Shown one piece after another: positions 49,900 to 63,390 of a DNA stretch of 64,000 nt. The translations under genes were made by a program, and so were the position numbers. Source of the stretch: Plantago major (taxonomy: Eukaryota > Streptophyta > Magnoliopsida > Lamiales > Plantaginaceae). The stretch lies in the NCBI GenBank assembly GCA_026545765.1, contig CM048839.1, positions 89,790,414 to 89,854,413 on the forward strand, written 5' to 3'. Position 1 is the first letter of the stretch; every line of letters starts with the position of its first letter. Under the pieces are notes generated by a model. That model saw nothing but the letters and a program-made list of their open reading frames with translations, was not told the origin of the DNA and did no database searches.

Positions 49900-52800
49900 A
49901 TGTCTTTCTCTCTCATCTCTCACTCCTCAATTCTCAACCTTACCAGGAGACTTCTCCCCACTTCAACTCTTCCTCTAATTCCTTCTTCCTCTTTTCTTCG
50001 CAAAACTCCTTACTCTCACACTGTTTCCCGGAGAAATTCTACTTCAAGATTGTTTTCTGTAGGTTCTTCTAATGATGAATTGGTAGGAAATGGTATGAAT
50101 AGTTGCAGCTCTTCGGATGCTGAACATGAACTCGGAGTGTCTGATTCTGATGATGAGGAGGTTCTTGAACCTCAGCTGGAGATGGACAGTGGTGACAGTG
50201 GCGAGAGATGGCATGTCTTGGGACTTGGCCAAGCCATGGTATAATTTCCTAGTTTGTGTTTGTGTTCTTAGATAGACTTGAGAGAATGTGTTTGAATTGA
50301 TAGTGGGTTTGGGATAATTTTGAATAGCAATGCAAATATTGCATCTTTTGGACTTGTTGTTTATGGAATTTGGAGAACATGAAATTGTGGTTACCATCTT
50401 TGAATTAGAAGAGGGAAACATGGATTTAGTTTCGTGTGTAGCTTGCCTATCTCTTCAAGACTTCAACCTGTTACATTCCGATATAAAGCTCGAGTTGTTT
50501 ATGTTTCTGCTGTTGAGAGCTGAGAGACTGTGTTTGAGTATGGGCTGTGGATAGTTTTGAATAGCAACAGGAAGATGGCATCTTTTTGGACTTGTTGTCA
50601 ATCTAATCTGTACAATATGAACATGTTGTCTGTTAAGTTTGTTTATGTTTTGCCTTGTTGATAGCTGAGCAAGTGTGTTTTATGGGACGTGGAGAATTTT
50701 AAAAAGCAAACCGAAGATTGCATCTTTTTGAACTTACTGTCAACTTATATTTTCTTGATGGATGTAGAAGAGATAGACATGGGATGAGTTGTCTCATTAG
50801 TTTGTATTATAGGATAGGCCATAGGGTTCCAGTTTTAATGTTTGTGCCTGATGTTTCTATCTCTTCAAGTTTCACATCCTTGTGGGCTATTAAATGTACA
50901 TTTTTTCTGTGGTTTGCTATTTTTAAGTAATTTTAAGCTCCCATATACACACACCCTGTATGTCATTAAATTTGATTTTACGAGGCTTAAATAGATATAT
51001 AAACTGGCCTTGGTAGGTGGACTTTTCTGGCATGGTTGATGAGGAGTTTCTAGATAGACTGGGATTAGTAAAGGGTACAAGGAAGTTAGTGAATCACGAA
51101 GAACGGGGTAGAGTTCTTAGGGCTATGGATGGATGCAGCTATAAAGCTGCTGCAGGTGGTTCTCTGTCTAACACCCTGGTGGCCTTGGCAAGGCTTGGTG
51201 GTCAACCAGCTGGAGGACCTCCACTTAAAGTTGGCATGGCAGGCAGTGTCGGCAGTGACCCGTTAGGTGGATTTTTTAGGTAGATTTCTTCTGTAAGGCT
51301 CTGAAATCTTTCAGATGGTACTGTTTATTCCTGTTAATCACTCCTTGCTTTCCAAAAAAAATTATGGATGAAAGGAGGGCAGATTGCTTGTGCTTAGGTC
51401 TGGCTTTCGTATATTTCTCCTTTCTGTTGCACTTATTTGTAATAAGTGAGAATAACTTCTATATTGAAATCTCTTGTGCAGATCAAAACTTCGGCGAGCA
51501 AATGTTAATTTCCTTTCAGCTCCGGTGAAGGATGGAACAACAGGAACAGTCATTGTCCTGACAACTTCAGATGCTCAACGAACAATGCTTGCATACCAGG
51601 TAAATAGAAAATTTGTCAATCAAGACAACAATTAGATGTTTCATTACATATTGGTCATTAGATCATTAGTATGCTATACTGGACAGGAACTTCTTTGTAT
51701 GAGTGCCCTGTATTGTCTTATATATTTCACAGTTTATGTTCTATCTAGTGAAGTTGGAAGATTTGTAGCTAAATTTGTCATTTTATTTTTGCTCCCTTCC
51801 TGACAAGTGTCGGGCTGAAAAAGTTCAGGATCTTTTTCTATTTGGAGAGCATTGGTAGATTGATGGCTGCTATATATGCTTAGGAGAAAGTTATCAACAA
51901 ATTTTCTGGTGGTCATTACTTTATATTATCTGTCATGATATTGGCACGCTTCATAACATCAGGGTTTTTTTTTTAATAACATCAGTATTTTTACATATTA
52001 GCAATACATGTGTTTTGTTTAGAAATACCAGTGTTTCATGTGAAATCACCTATGCTAACATCTAAAGTAATTGATGATAGCAAAATAACATTCAATGTCA
52101 AGGCATCAGATGTTATTTGCTCAAACATCAGGGGTTTTATTTTTTTTTAAAAGTAATCAAGAAGGTTTTATTAAAAAAAAACTGATGATACACGGGAAGT
52201 GTACTACAACAGGTCAGACAAAAAAGAAAAGAGGTTAGCACTATCAGGTAATGGATTAACTGCAACCCCATTAAACCAGTACAGTAGCAATCCAAAGAAA
52301 TTCCTCAAAATCTTCCAATCCGGGTTGGAAACATCCTTGAAGCATCTATTATTCCTTTCAATCCAAATACTCCAAACCAAACAACCTGGGATAAAATTCC
52401 AAAGAGTTTCCTTATCTTTCTCTCTGAAATTCCTTCTCCAAGCCAAAAGCAAACCCATCACTTTATTTGGCATGGTCCACAAGAACTTGCACCTTCCCAA
52501 AACAGAATCCCATCAGGGGTTTTATTTTGAACATCAGGATTTTAACTTGAGAACATCAGCCCCCTCTCTATTTAAGTAAAAATAGACCGTCTCCAGCAAG
52601 TTTTTTCCGTTGTTTAATACATAACATGCTGCCATCCATTTGAGCGATTCTTACACTCTTATAGAATAAGAGTTAATCATTATTATGTAGGACCTATACA
52701 ATTATGGTTCATTGGTTTGGACGTGTCATATCCGTCCATTTTGAATAGTATGTATTTTCTCTGATCCTTTTGAAATATGTATTTGGCCTTTTAGTTTATA

Positions 52801-54257
52801 GTTTGTTATTAGCAGTAAGGTTCCAAGGCTTGCTTAGTTCTTTATGGTTGGAGAGTAAAGAAAAAAGAGTCCAAAGGGATATACAAGAATTATAATCAGA
52901 AAAAAGAATCCTAGACATGTAGAAACATGGACTTGGTTTTAGTATTCATCACACCCTACATATTTTTTCATATTCTATATGTTGAAAATTAAAAAAAAAG
53001 TTAATGCATCCTTAATGTATATCTGTCCTGTTTTATTGGACTTTTACATCCACTGATCCATCTCGAACCGTACCGGTGCTTCCCTGAATCCTTGAGTTTT
53101 ACCCCATTGATTGTGCTGAGCTATGCTCGATATCTCCTTTTCAGGATTTTTTTTATTATTTCCTAGAGGTTCTATAGAAGAATCCGGGATATACTTAACT
53201 GACATGTTTTCAGTTTTTTTTAATAATTTTTATATAAATCATTTTGTGGGCATGATAAAGTTCCATCCAGTTGTTTAAATAGATTCTCGCTTGATGACAC
53301 CAGGGTACATCTGCAAGAGTGAACTATGATTCCTGCTTGGCCAGCTTGATATCGAAAACAAGTATATTAATTGTTGAAGGATACTTATTTGAATTCCCAG
53401 ACACAATTAAAACAATTACACTGGCATGTGAAGAAGCACGGAGGTCTGGTGCTCTAGTTGCCATCACGGCATCTGATGTTACCTGCATTGAAAGGCACTA
53501 TGATGATTTCTGGTAAATATATTTCCCTATTTCATCTTATTCTTAATCATTGAATTTTCTGCCCAGCCTTTATGATTTAGGCAATTTCGATCATTATAAA
53601 CAATAGTCATATAGGTTCTTCTTGAAGTTTAACAATACACCTACATCTTTATTGGTATGATTAAAGTAGTTCTTCGTAGGAAGGAGTGGCACTTCACTGC
53701 TGGTCTTCATCAAGCCCATATTACTCGTGGTGTAGCATGTGTCTACACTCAGGAATTAACTACTTTTGGTAATGCTTTATTCACTTATACATTCCTTTTG
53801 CAGGGATGTAATGGCAAATTACGCAGACATTCTCTTTGCAAACAGTGACGAAGCCAGAACATTCTGTCATTTCCCTGCAGAAGAAAGTCCTGTTTCTGCA
53901 GCGAGGTACCTGAGCCATTTTGTTCCGTTGGTTTCTGTCACAGATGGTCCTAAGGGTTCTTATATCGGTGTAAAAGGAGAAGCCACTTACATCCCCCCAT
54001 CACCTTGTGTACCGGTAGATACTTGTGGAGCTGGGGATGCTTATGCTTCTGGTATTTTGTATGGTGTATTACACCAGGTATCTGATGTGAGAGATATGGG
54101 TACATTAGCTTCTAAGGTTGCTTCTATAGTTGTTGGACAACAAGGAACCCGGTTGAGAGTACAGGATGCTAAGAAGTTAGCCGAATCATTTACATTCCAT
54201 CACGAAAGTTCTAGTATGTTGTCAGATGTAGGTTCTGATCAAATTTCCAGCTTGTAA
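49900..54257 (+). CDS. NARA5: Chloroplast pfkB-type carbohydrate kinase (NARA5-like), 5 exons
   Basis: Exons 49900-50238, 51017-51279, 51482-51599, 53304-53512, 53804-54257 join in phase to 460 residues (Arabidopsis NARA5/At4g27600 is about 470). The first ~60 residues are Ser/Thr/Arg-rich with few acidic residues, a typical chloroplast transit peptide, followed by an acidic spacer. The kinase has the pfkB N-terminal Gly-rich segment (AAAGGSLSNTLVALARLGG) and the C-terminal signature DTCGAGDAYASG at 382-393 with catalytic base Asp388. By family knowledge it phosphorylates a sugar or nucleoside substrate in the plastid; NARA5 is required for Rubisco and other plastid protein accumulation. The symbol is from memory of the family. 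Intron 3 (1.7 kb) carries a LINE fragment. ATG context ACCATGT is good. Confidence 0.88.
52145..52510 (-). mobile_element. 5'-truncated L1-type LINE in intron 3 of the kinase gene
   Basis: On the minus strand a frame encodes a reverse-transcriptase C-terminal (zf-RVT-like) piece with FIPGCLVWSIWIERNNRCFK, the usual W.IW.ERN.R.F motif of plant LINEs. The 3' side (left) ends in an A-run (seen as T/A-rich at 52141-52170). An 18-bp target duplication, CATCAGGGGTTTTATTTT, flanks the insert at 52126-52143 and 52511-52528. The insert is antisense to the host gene and only about 0.37 kb, so it is a dead 5'-truncated copy; the well-kept duplication suggests modest age. Confidence 0.88.
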
Positions 54258-55889
54258 AATGGCCTGACTTGAAATATTCTTAAAATCGTAAGTAATGCAA
54301 ATTATCAGCTAAATATCAGCCTGTAGTTGAGCTAATAGTCTCTTTTTTTAATTGGATTCTGTAAATATACATTTTGTAATTGTAACAAATAGCCAATTTA
54401 GTTATATTCATTTAACGCCATAAGGTGTAGAGTTGTACCTGGCAGATATCAAGTTGTTTCCTTTCTGTTCCTGCTTTCTTATTGAAGTATTAGCTGTTGT
54501 AGCTCGAGTGTGCTTTGTTCTCAACTGGGAGCTACACGTTGCAAAAAATGTAATGTCCGGATTTCCGGAGTCCTTCACAGGTATTACATATCACTTTACT
54601 CGGGGATGTAATGTTACTTTGAAACATTGTCATTTTGTTCGCGCTTTTTAGTAGATTACCTATCATGGGCTCTTGTGATACTAGTATTAGTAGGAAATAT
54701 AATTTTCTGTTTGCGTGTGCACATGTAGACTCACTTACATTTGTATGCGGATATGTGAGAGAGTAGCATATGATTCTTCCCAATCAGATGATGGAGGTTA
54801 AATTTCTTTACAGCAGATCTTAAGTAGATATGATCTTAACTGAGGGAGTGAGGGTTTTGTAGAACTAATTGTTTTGTCAGGAGATTTAGTGGGGAAAAGA
54901 TTTCTAGTTTAGCTAGGATATTATGCAGAAAGTCACTCATTTTAGATTTGGAAGTGATTGTTAGATGACGAATAAGCTTTACTCCGAGAATAAGGTTTTA
55001 CACAGACTAGGCTCTGTTAGAGTGTTTAACTTTCAACATCTTACAAGTGGGAATTTCAAACACCTATTGAGTATTGAGAGCAGCGGAAGAGCCTTTTGAT
55101 TGAGCTGCTGTATCTGTATACATGAAAATTAACGTTTAGTTATTGTATGATTGATAATATTTGGAAATGTAAGGCAATTCCTTCTCATTTTCGATAATGT
55201 GCAAGTTTATATGTCATGGAGATCATACCTTATGGAAGGGACAGGAAAATCAAAACTTATTTATGTGCAATACCCTATTTGTGGTTTCAACGTTTCGTCA
55301 TCCTGTTGCAGGTGCAGTGGCTCATATAGAATTGACAGTGGAGACACATACTAATACCAGATGCTGATAGTGTTTTGGTATACTTGAGAAAGGTAAGTCT
55401 GGAACTTCTAGGCACAATTAGAATCGCTTTCCTTTAACCGTTATTCGCTCCCACTACTAGTGTACAATTGGGTAACAGCGAATCGCTTTCAGGATACAAA
55501 GAAGCCCAGACTAATCTGTATATTTAACTACGTATTGTACAAACGGAATTAAACTCAAGAACTGGAATAAGCAGTACAAGAAATGCTACAGAAACAATTA
55601 CTGCAGATATTGTTTCCGTAGCATAAGGGAGAGATAGAAGGTTCTAGTGTGTGTCTTTAATCTGGAACTAGTCCTCTTATTTCTCGATTTCAAAGGTCAT
55701 TTCTGAAGATACACAACCCTCCAAAAAATCTGGATAAGAACAGATGCAATGGATCAGGATTAAATCCTATCCATCTATTGGAAAACACCTTTTTCAAATC
55801 AATGATCATGATTAAATGACTGTTGGTTCAAATTTGAAAAGGCTGTTGGCTTTTCCCCAGGTTAAACCGGACTGCAAGATTATTCTCCA

Positions 55890-56015
55890 GATTAAATCCT
55901 GACTGTACAAATTTTAAACAAAATTAACGGCCGAGATCGATGAGCGATGCAAAGATTAAATACTGACTGTACAAATTTTAAACAAAATTAACGGTCGAGA
56001 TCGATGAGCGATGCA
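55890..56015 (+). repeat. 64-bp tandem duplication
   Basis: ATTAAATCCTGACTGTACAA...GAGATCGATGAGCGATGCAA occurs twice in succession (from about 55890 and 55954) with only a few differences. Confidence 0.88.
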
Positions 56016-58910
56016 AGCGTGCAAAGTGCACCTAACAAAAGCACCACGCGCCCGTGACACGGGCTCGCGCGTGTGGCCCTACCAAGTGCACCTACTTAAG
56101 GATTAGTTTACATATTATTAATGCACTTTCATAAATAAACTAATTTTCCGCACTTACTTTTCCAATGTGGGACAAAGTGCATTAGTTTATTTATTACTTC
56201 ACAATTTCCATATGGGACAAGAAGTAATAGTTTATATTACTTCACTCTTACCAAAGCTCATAATTCATTTTCAATGTGGAAAATTGATTTCCCATCTCTT
56301 CCATAATTTATTCTTGAAAATCTCCCACAAATGCATGCCTCAGGTTTCTACAATTGACTCAATGCTCTAAAAACCAGTTTCAAGGTTCGTAAATTTGCTA
56401 ATTTTGTGAGCGTTTTATAAGTTTATGAAGAGTTCATCCAAATTACAAGTAATGTTATCAGTTTTATACTTTTATTCTCCCTTACAAGTTATTACATTCT
56501 CCAATACTACATAGATAAAATTCGATTGCTCTTGGTATATTTGGATAAAATTCTATTACAGTGAAAGATATCATTTTTATGACCATTCCTTCAACTCTGT
56601 TGAATATAAACCTCTAGATGTTTAGTCATTCATCCTACACAGTACTCCTCTGTCCCGCAGAACTTCACACAACTGTCAAGAGAATAAAAATTGTATGTTG
56701 TTCTGTTCCAGTATTTTTTAACGTTCGTACTTTACTAGTTCACTCTGTGTTCGTGAAGATTGAAAATGTTGCTTCAGGAGAAATTCAATTCTATTGACCA
56801 TTCCAGTCACTGTTTCTTGTTCAACTTGCTCCATTTCTTAGTTTATAATTCTTCCCTTTCCATTCCCATTAAATATGTATCTTAGACTTTAAGATATCTT
56901 ATGGTGTATGGAACATCAACACATAAGCCATCAGGATGATGACTATTTGATCAATTTATACTTGGTCCAAAATCTTGATGTCAATTTTGTGACTTTGGTC
57001 ATCTCGTGACTGCTTTGACTTTCCCTTCCATTTATTCAGCACCATTCAACACCTAACTCATGAGAAAGTTTTTTTCCTCTTTTCACATTCTCCTCAAGAT
57101 TTACACACCTGGGTGTAAACTTCATGTCCCGGTAGGGGTGAACAACCTGTAACTTTATACGAACTTAGGACCTACTATCCCTTTCGGGACAAAGTTTGCA
57201 GCATTCGATGCTTATCTTTTTTGTTCGGGGAAACTGTAGCGACCGAAAGAAGTGGAATTTAGGAGGAGGTAGACTGTGAATCTGTATTATTAGCATAGCA
57301 TAGCATAAATGTGTATGTGTGCATGTATGGGAATAAATGTGAGTGCAAAAAAGAGGCCCACTTAGCAACTATGTGAGGTAGGGTGGGATATATCTAATGA
57401 AAGCAGTGAGGATCTGATGCCAAGTTAGTTGACAAGGTCATCTTCACAAGTGCTGCTTCTTGCATTTTCCAATATATGATAAATGCTAAACTACCAAGTA
57501 TGGGTTGTGACATTATATCATATTTTAACATTTTCCTTAACTTGTCATACATCATGATCAGGATTCCACTCAACCAACTTGCTACAATCATATCACAATC
57601 CCCTACTGATCATACATTTATACTAGTATGTGATTATTTGAAAATTTACCTATTGTTGGTCATCTTACCAAGAATAAAGTAATCAAATTCACTTAAATGC
57701 CAGGTTCGAAAGCTTTTCATAAGACATAGCGGATATTAGTGAAAAATAATTTTAAAAAAATTACTTGCAAATGTTGTCTTATTAAGTAATTTCTTTTAAT
57801 ATTTTTTCTTTTTAATATTTTATAATGATGTTGTGAACCTGTAATCGCTCTCGTTTGGGTCTTAAATGCTAAGGTAAGTTGCTCCTTTGCTTACATGAGG
57901 TTCGGAAATAGGCAACTTCTTCGTGTACATCATGTGTATTCCTCTTATATATTAAAAGATACTGACATTATAAAACATTCTACTACCTTTATCCCGTAAC
58001 AAATCATATTGTATATATATCAAATACTAATGTTCCATATTCTTTTTTTGACACAATTTACCACCCATGTGGATTTGTCCCACTATCATTTACACTTCTA
58101 TTTGATCTCCTTGTCCAAAATCAAGCCATACATTTGTTCAGTGATGAAGGTACCATCATATTTCCATCCCACAAAATATATATCCTATACGATTTATATG
58201 CTCCAATATCCCAAAACAAATGTATCTTTTCCATTTTTGTGAAAGTTCAAATCCATGAGCACTAAGATAAATTGGATACACAATACTACAAATCCATTTT
58301 CTCCAAATAATACATATATTTTTGGACGGTGGAAGTACTATATATTCATACCTGTAATAATGAAAATGTCACATTGTTAATGAAACATGAGTAAGCATAT
58401 AGTAATTTGGTAGCCTTTTATTCTTTATGAAGCTTTTAACTCTGTCAATATCTACTGTGAGAATGCTATATCTACGCAATTAAGATGTGGTTGAAAAGCA
58501 TAAATTATTATTCTTAGAGACCCAAGTTGCTGAACTGATCTTGTTTTTAACGTATAAAATGTACATTTGGGCAAACGAAGAAACTTGAAAAGGACAATCA
58601 ACAATGGTGATTGGATTAGGATGAAGGAGATGATCAGGTTTATTATCTCACATACAATTTATCTGCCTGCGTGTAAACCACGGAGTATTCTTTTACTAGT
58701 GTAGGGTATCACATTCATTGGCATAACCTGATTAAGAATGAAAATATACTATATCCCTTTTCAAGACTTTTTCTTTAAAGACAAGTGTAGAAGCATGGAC
58801 ATATGTTCTTGGTCTGATTAGATGTAAAGTTGCACAGTCATTTCCCATGGCGTTTATAATTTGTTTGCTCTATTCTAAGCTTATACTATTTCTTTACTTA
58901 TATGACACGT

Positions 58911-58911
58911 C

Positions 58912-58954
<43 letters not shown>

Positions 58955-58971
58955 CATCATCATCATCATCT
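58911..58971 (+). repeat. (TTA)n-(TCA)n microsatellite
   Basis: About fourteen TTA units pass directly into five TCA units. A compound trinucleotide repeat in intergenic DNA; likely variable between individuals. Confidence 0.95.
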
Positions 58972-59715
58972 TGTGGATGTAATATGCATGAGATGAAAGA
59001 CGGATTAAGAGAATGATCTAGTTTGGTAATCTTTTTAGAATATAAAATGATTGATCGGTTATTAGTAATCTTATCATTCTCGTCTGTCCTTAGTTAGTTT
59101 GGGTTTGAAACAACCTCATTTTCAAAACCAGTATTTCAAAGTATGGCTTGAGCTTGATTTTCAGGGAAATCGTAAGCATCTTATCTTTTTCAAAGGAAAG
59201 GATGGAGGATGATGCAAATGTGCAGGAAAACATGACTATTATTAGCAAATGGTGGTTTCTTGGACATTAGACCTCCCTAATTAGATATTGGACCTCCCTA
59301 ATGGTGAGAGCACTGGGAACCCACTATCTTCTGATGAGGCCGAGACCACTTTCTGAAGGGATTGAGGCACTTTAATCCACCCCAACACTGATTTTACTCA
59401 TCAATCTAATACGTGCATAACTTACATGAAAATCAACACTGGTATTTGAGATTCAGATTTACACTCCATAATTTACATCCACTTTCCTAACTGCATAGTT
59501 TCATGCTCTTTATTTTTTTCACTCTAGCTTTATTCATTTACATATATATTTGTTGCAAGTAGTATGTACTCTACATAACCCAGGTCAACTCGACTTGACT
59601 CGTTGTTCGCAATTCGAGCACTGGCTTCTGATACACAAAGCTCATATGCTGGAATGATAAGAAACAACAGCCATGGCACAACTTTTGAGTAGTGTTGTAG
59701 CATCATAGACAAATG

Positions 59716-61015
59716 CTAACTACTTTCGTGATTGTTTTTGTATTGCAAGATAAGGACTCCTGTGGGAGCTCTGTGAGGAATTCCTTTCCTCCTTTTCGCG
59801 CTTCTGTAACTCGTCATCAATATCTGAGGTGGAGTTGATGGACTGAAGCTCTGAATTTTGCTTTGACTCTTACGTTTACGCCTCCTGTTGCGACTGAGTG
59901 ACTCCTCAGAGTCGGAATTATCAAAAGTCAGCCCTCTGTGCTTCCTCTGAAAATTGCTCGATGTCCCAACTGTCTGTGGCACAGGCAAACATTGGACCGA
60001 TTAACAAACTTCATGATCAGTCCATATACATAGGCAAAAACTTGTGTTATAGAGTCTTACGGTTAGACACATTAGCTATATTAGGAAGTACCACATCGAT
60101 CACCATACGCTCAAGTGTTAAACACATTCATCTAATTTGCACTCGTCTAATAGTTGGACTCTTTAATACAAGTTCTTCTCGACTCTATATGAGATCGAGA
60201 AAGAACTACACCCTTTAACTTATCTTGTGATGAACTAATTGAAACTTGAAGGAATTGATAAAGACTAATGTTTCATGTTCAACTACAATAACTTTGCTTC
60301 TGAACATGTAGGATATGCTAGTAGAAAGAGTCGAGTACTGCATAAGTACCTTGCAGCCAATGGAGCAGAAGGTGAAGGAGTCTAGTAGGCCGCGATCACA
60401 GACATGGCAGCTGTTGGTTACGCCTTTGCCAGGCCTAGGCTGAGGCCTCTGGTTAAGGAACACAATCTTGGCACTGTTGATAACATAGGTCTGTACCCCT
60501 GTTATGTCCAAATGCTTTTGTATCTCAGAAACTCGAATCACATCATGATACGACGATCTCCGTATCTGCAATAAAATACAACTACCTGATCAATACTATA
60601 TCTCATCATCAACAAATCAATCAGACAGTTAAAACTTGAAGAGAAAGGAAATAGAATAAGGCATTTATACCTGTATGTAGCTATGATCCTTGTGAGAACC
60701 AAGGCACAGGGAGCATAACGACCCGTCTACGCAATCCAAGCAGAACATATTGCATTCGCTCTTGTGTGACGCTGCGTGCACCTTGCATGAACCGAAGAAG
60801 CTCGTATGGAGCAGAGGGTCCAGCCATATAGGCCACTTGCTACTGGAACCATCTTCTTCATTGTCTAAGTGCTGATGATCCTCACCACAATTGCCCTGAA
60901 TCAAGAATCACTATCATTGTTAGACTTGTACATTACATATAAGTTTGCTTGGAATTGAACATGGAAGCAAAACAACTACTATCCCATTGGATAGAAGAAT
61001 GTTACCTACCATCAT
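59716..61015 (-). CDS. PLATZ zinc-dependent DNA-binding transcription factor, 4 exons
   Basis: Minus-strand exons 61010-61015 (only ATGATG is coding), 60671-60895, 60350-60565, 59716-59973 give 234 residues. The PLATZ domain covers about 36-150: [96 protein letters not shown] proteins bind A/T-rich DNA through Cys/His zinc sites and usually repress transcription. The C-terminus carries the conserved SFTPSTPP-like (SFSPSTPP) and [13 protein letters not shown] motifs, followed by an unusual extra tail after the common end (YKNNHESS). The tiny first coding exon is usual for the family. It is in tandem with a second PLATZ gene at the window edge. Confidence 0.92.
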
Positions 61016-63390
61016 ATACCAAATACTGCAATTTCTTGAATTGTTCTGCAATTAAAGTTTTACTCAATAGTTGAAATGAATGGAGAATGAAAATATATAG
61101 TGGATGCAGAGTAAAAGGCAAGGAGGAGGAAGGGGAAAGAGATGTGAAAAGGAAAATGAATGTTTCTTTGTTCAATAGTATTTACTAATAGATTAGTTTT
61201 CGCGAGATACACTATAGACATGATTAACATCACATATTAGTAATGCAAATAATGCAATAGACAATGCAAGTACATATGTCAAGCACAAAAGTAATTGAAG
61301 TTGAAGCTGTGCATTTTGATGTTTGTAGGTATATATGTGATGTTAATCCCGTATATCGAAGAGACGGTCTCTCGAAAAGTTTTTATTAAATAACATTAAA
61401 TTATTAAGGATAAAAATAATAGTGGCTTGACCTCGTGGACACACCACAAGTTGGGTATCTTCCTCTACATTTCATTCATCAATTATGTTCCACGCACAAA
61501 GACTTTATTCCAATAAGGACTTGGGGTAGGCTATGAACCAAAATAGAATCACTTGGGAACCAGAATAAACGCCAGTATTCTCCAAATGTTCTTTCTCATG
61601 CAATTTAATAGTAGTCCTGATCACACCTAGTTACACTTTGAAAGCTACTGGAACTGGAAGGACACATATCAAGTGCTGGCCGGTGTGGTGTGAACTGTTT
61701 TTCCAGCTCTGGTTCTCTCTCATACGTACGGTAAGCTCGTTGTGCGTCTTTTAAACAAGAGGCTAGGTGAGACGCCCTGACCTCTCCAGGACAAAGGTTC
61801 ACAGACCCTCCGAACAATATGTTAGCCGTACAAATTAACCAACGCGCTTCATTTTAGATTTTGAAAGTTAGTGCACCTTCTTAGTTATAATGATTCATGA
61901 GTAGTGGTAATGTGGCATTAGTCATTTTGAACGCCATTAGGTTTCGAATAAATCCTACTAATATTATTGTTCCACTTTGAGTTGTGATAGGTTCATCTTC
62001 ATGTCACTGCAGTGAAGTGGGTAAAAAAGTATAGTGCCGTAATGAACAGGTAGTTTGGACATAGACAAGCTACTAGCTAGATCAAAAGCCCCCACTATTT
62101 GAGCTTATCTACTCTCCTACCTAAAGTTTCACCCGACCCATTTTCCGAACCCAAACCACATTAATTAAATAAATATATGCCTTTCATTTTCCTTAATACT
62201 CTTGCTAATTGCAATCCCATCTCCTAGTTCTAACCAAATTATGTGATCAACACATGGACAACGTGATCATTGTGTTTTTATAACACATGGTCTGAAGAAA
62301 AAAGATTATCGAATTACATTCATATGGTCTACAAATCAGTGACAAACCGGATCTATTGAGATTTTCTTCCTCGTCTTTAAAAATATTGTTTGAGCTAGAT
62401 TACTCGACAGTGTGTTTATCTGTTTTTTCCAACTTTACAACATTACAGAACACAATTCTCGTTATCAACTATGGTATGTTGATATATTTCGGTACAAAAG
62501 ACAAACAAAAGAAGTCAAGAAAATTTGAGGTTCCATTGTCTTCGATAAACACTAGCTAGAATTACTAGAAATCCCCACAATACAAATCAGTGGTCGCTCC
62601 TAGTATTAGAAAAGCCAAACAATGAAACAACACGAGTTCATCACAATTCGATGAGTCAAAGACAATGGTATGTCATAAAGCTATTGAACTGCACTCGGTG
62701 AACCTTAATGTGTTCTACAATGTACTCATTTGTGTACTTTTTACCAGTATTGTACTACACTACTAATACTATGGGTATGTGCGGGCAGGTGTAGGATATT
62801 ATTGTAAGTAAATTGAACCGGCCAATATACATGAACAAAACAAGAAAATTCATATGCTGCCTTTCTGCCAAAATTCCATGGTCTGTAGTCAATTTCAACC
62901 ACCTGATTTTCCAAGAGCAAGAGTAGTCAATCTTATACAATTCCTTCTATTTTATGTGCACTTTAATGACTATGCTTATGATTCAATGCAATGATTGATC
63001 ATTACAAGAAAAACCATTAGTACATCTGTACATGTTCATCCATGGTAATACTGGTACACAACAAACTCATATGTCACTTATGGCAAAACCAACACAAGTA
63101 TATTTGCATTCACTATTAAAACTTTACAATCTATTTAGCCATGTGTTGTTCTACTTCCATCACAGCTTATATTTATTTTTCAACTTACTATACTGTAACT
63201 GTATGTTACATCCTAGGCAAGCCCTTCTATCCTATCATCATCTATATGTTTGTAACAGCTAGTATACATATTATATTACCCTCTAAGTTTCCGATTACAA
63301 CACCGGCTTCATACCTACAAAGCGCATATGCCGAATCATCGTCGCAACCTTTACACATAATGTTATAACATGTTACATATATGCATCTAT
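61016..63390. other. Spacer between the two PLATZ genes
   Basis: Promoter and leader of the first PLATZ gene (TC/GA-rich near 61090-61150) and the 3' flank of the second. A 70-residue frame on the minus strand at 61605-61817 has no recognised homology. Nothing else assigned. Confidence 0.4.

Larger units (their letters stand above)
54258..59715. other. Intergenic region with repeats, no gene recognised
   Basis: 3' flank of the kinase gene to about 54400, then AT-rich DNA. A 64-bp tandem duplication lies at 55890-56015. GC-rich CACGCGCCCGTGACACGGGC + TCGCGCGTG sits at about 56045-56073 between two AAGTGCACCT copies. Short CAATGTGGGA / CATATGGGACA repeats occur at 56164-56280, and a (TTA)n run at 58911. 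No reading frame with a recognisable domain was found. Confidence 0.45.

Noticed and set aside
56040-56380. CAATGTGGGACAA repeats and a GC hairpin as a retroelement terminus
   Set aside because: Suggestive of an old terminal repeat, but no coding part or second copy is present, so no element was called.
61605-61817. 70-residue minus-strand frame between the PLATZ genes
   Set aside because: No recognised similarity, promoter or splice sites; single short frames are expected by chance.
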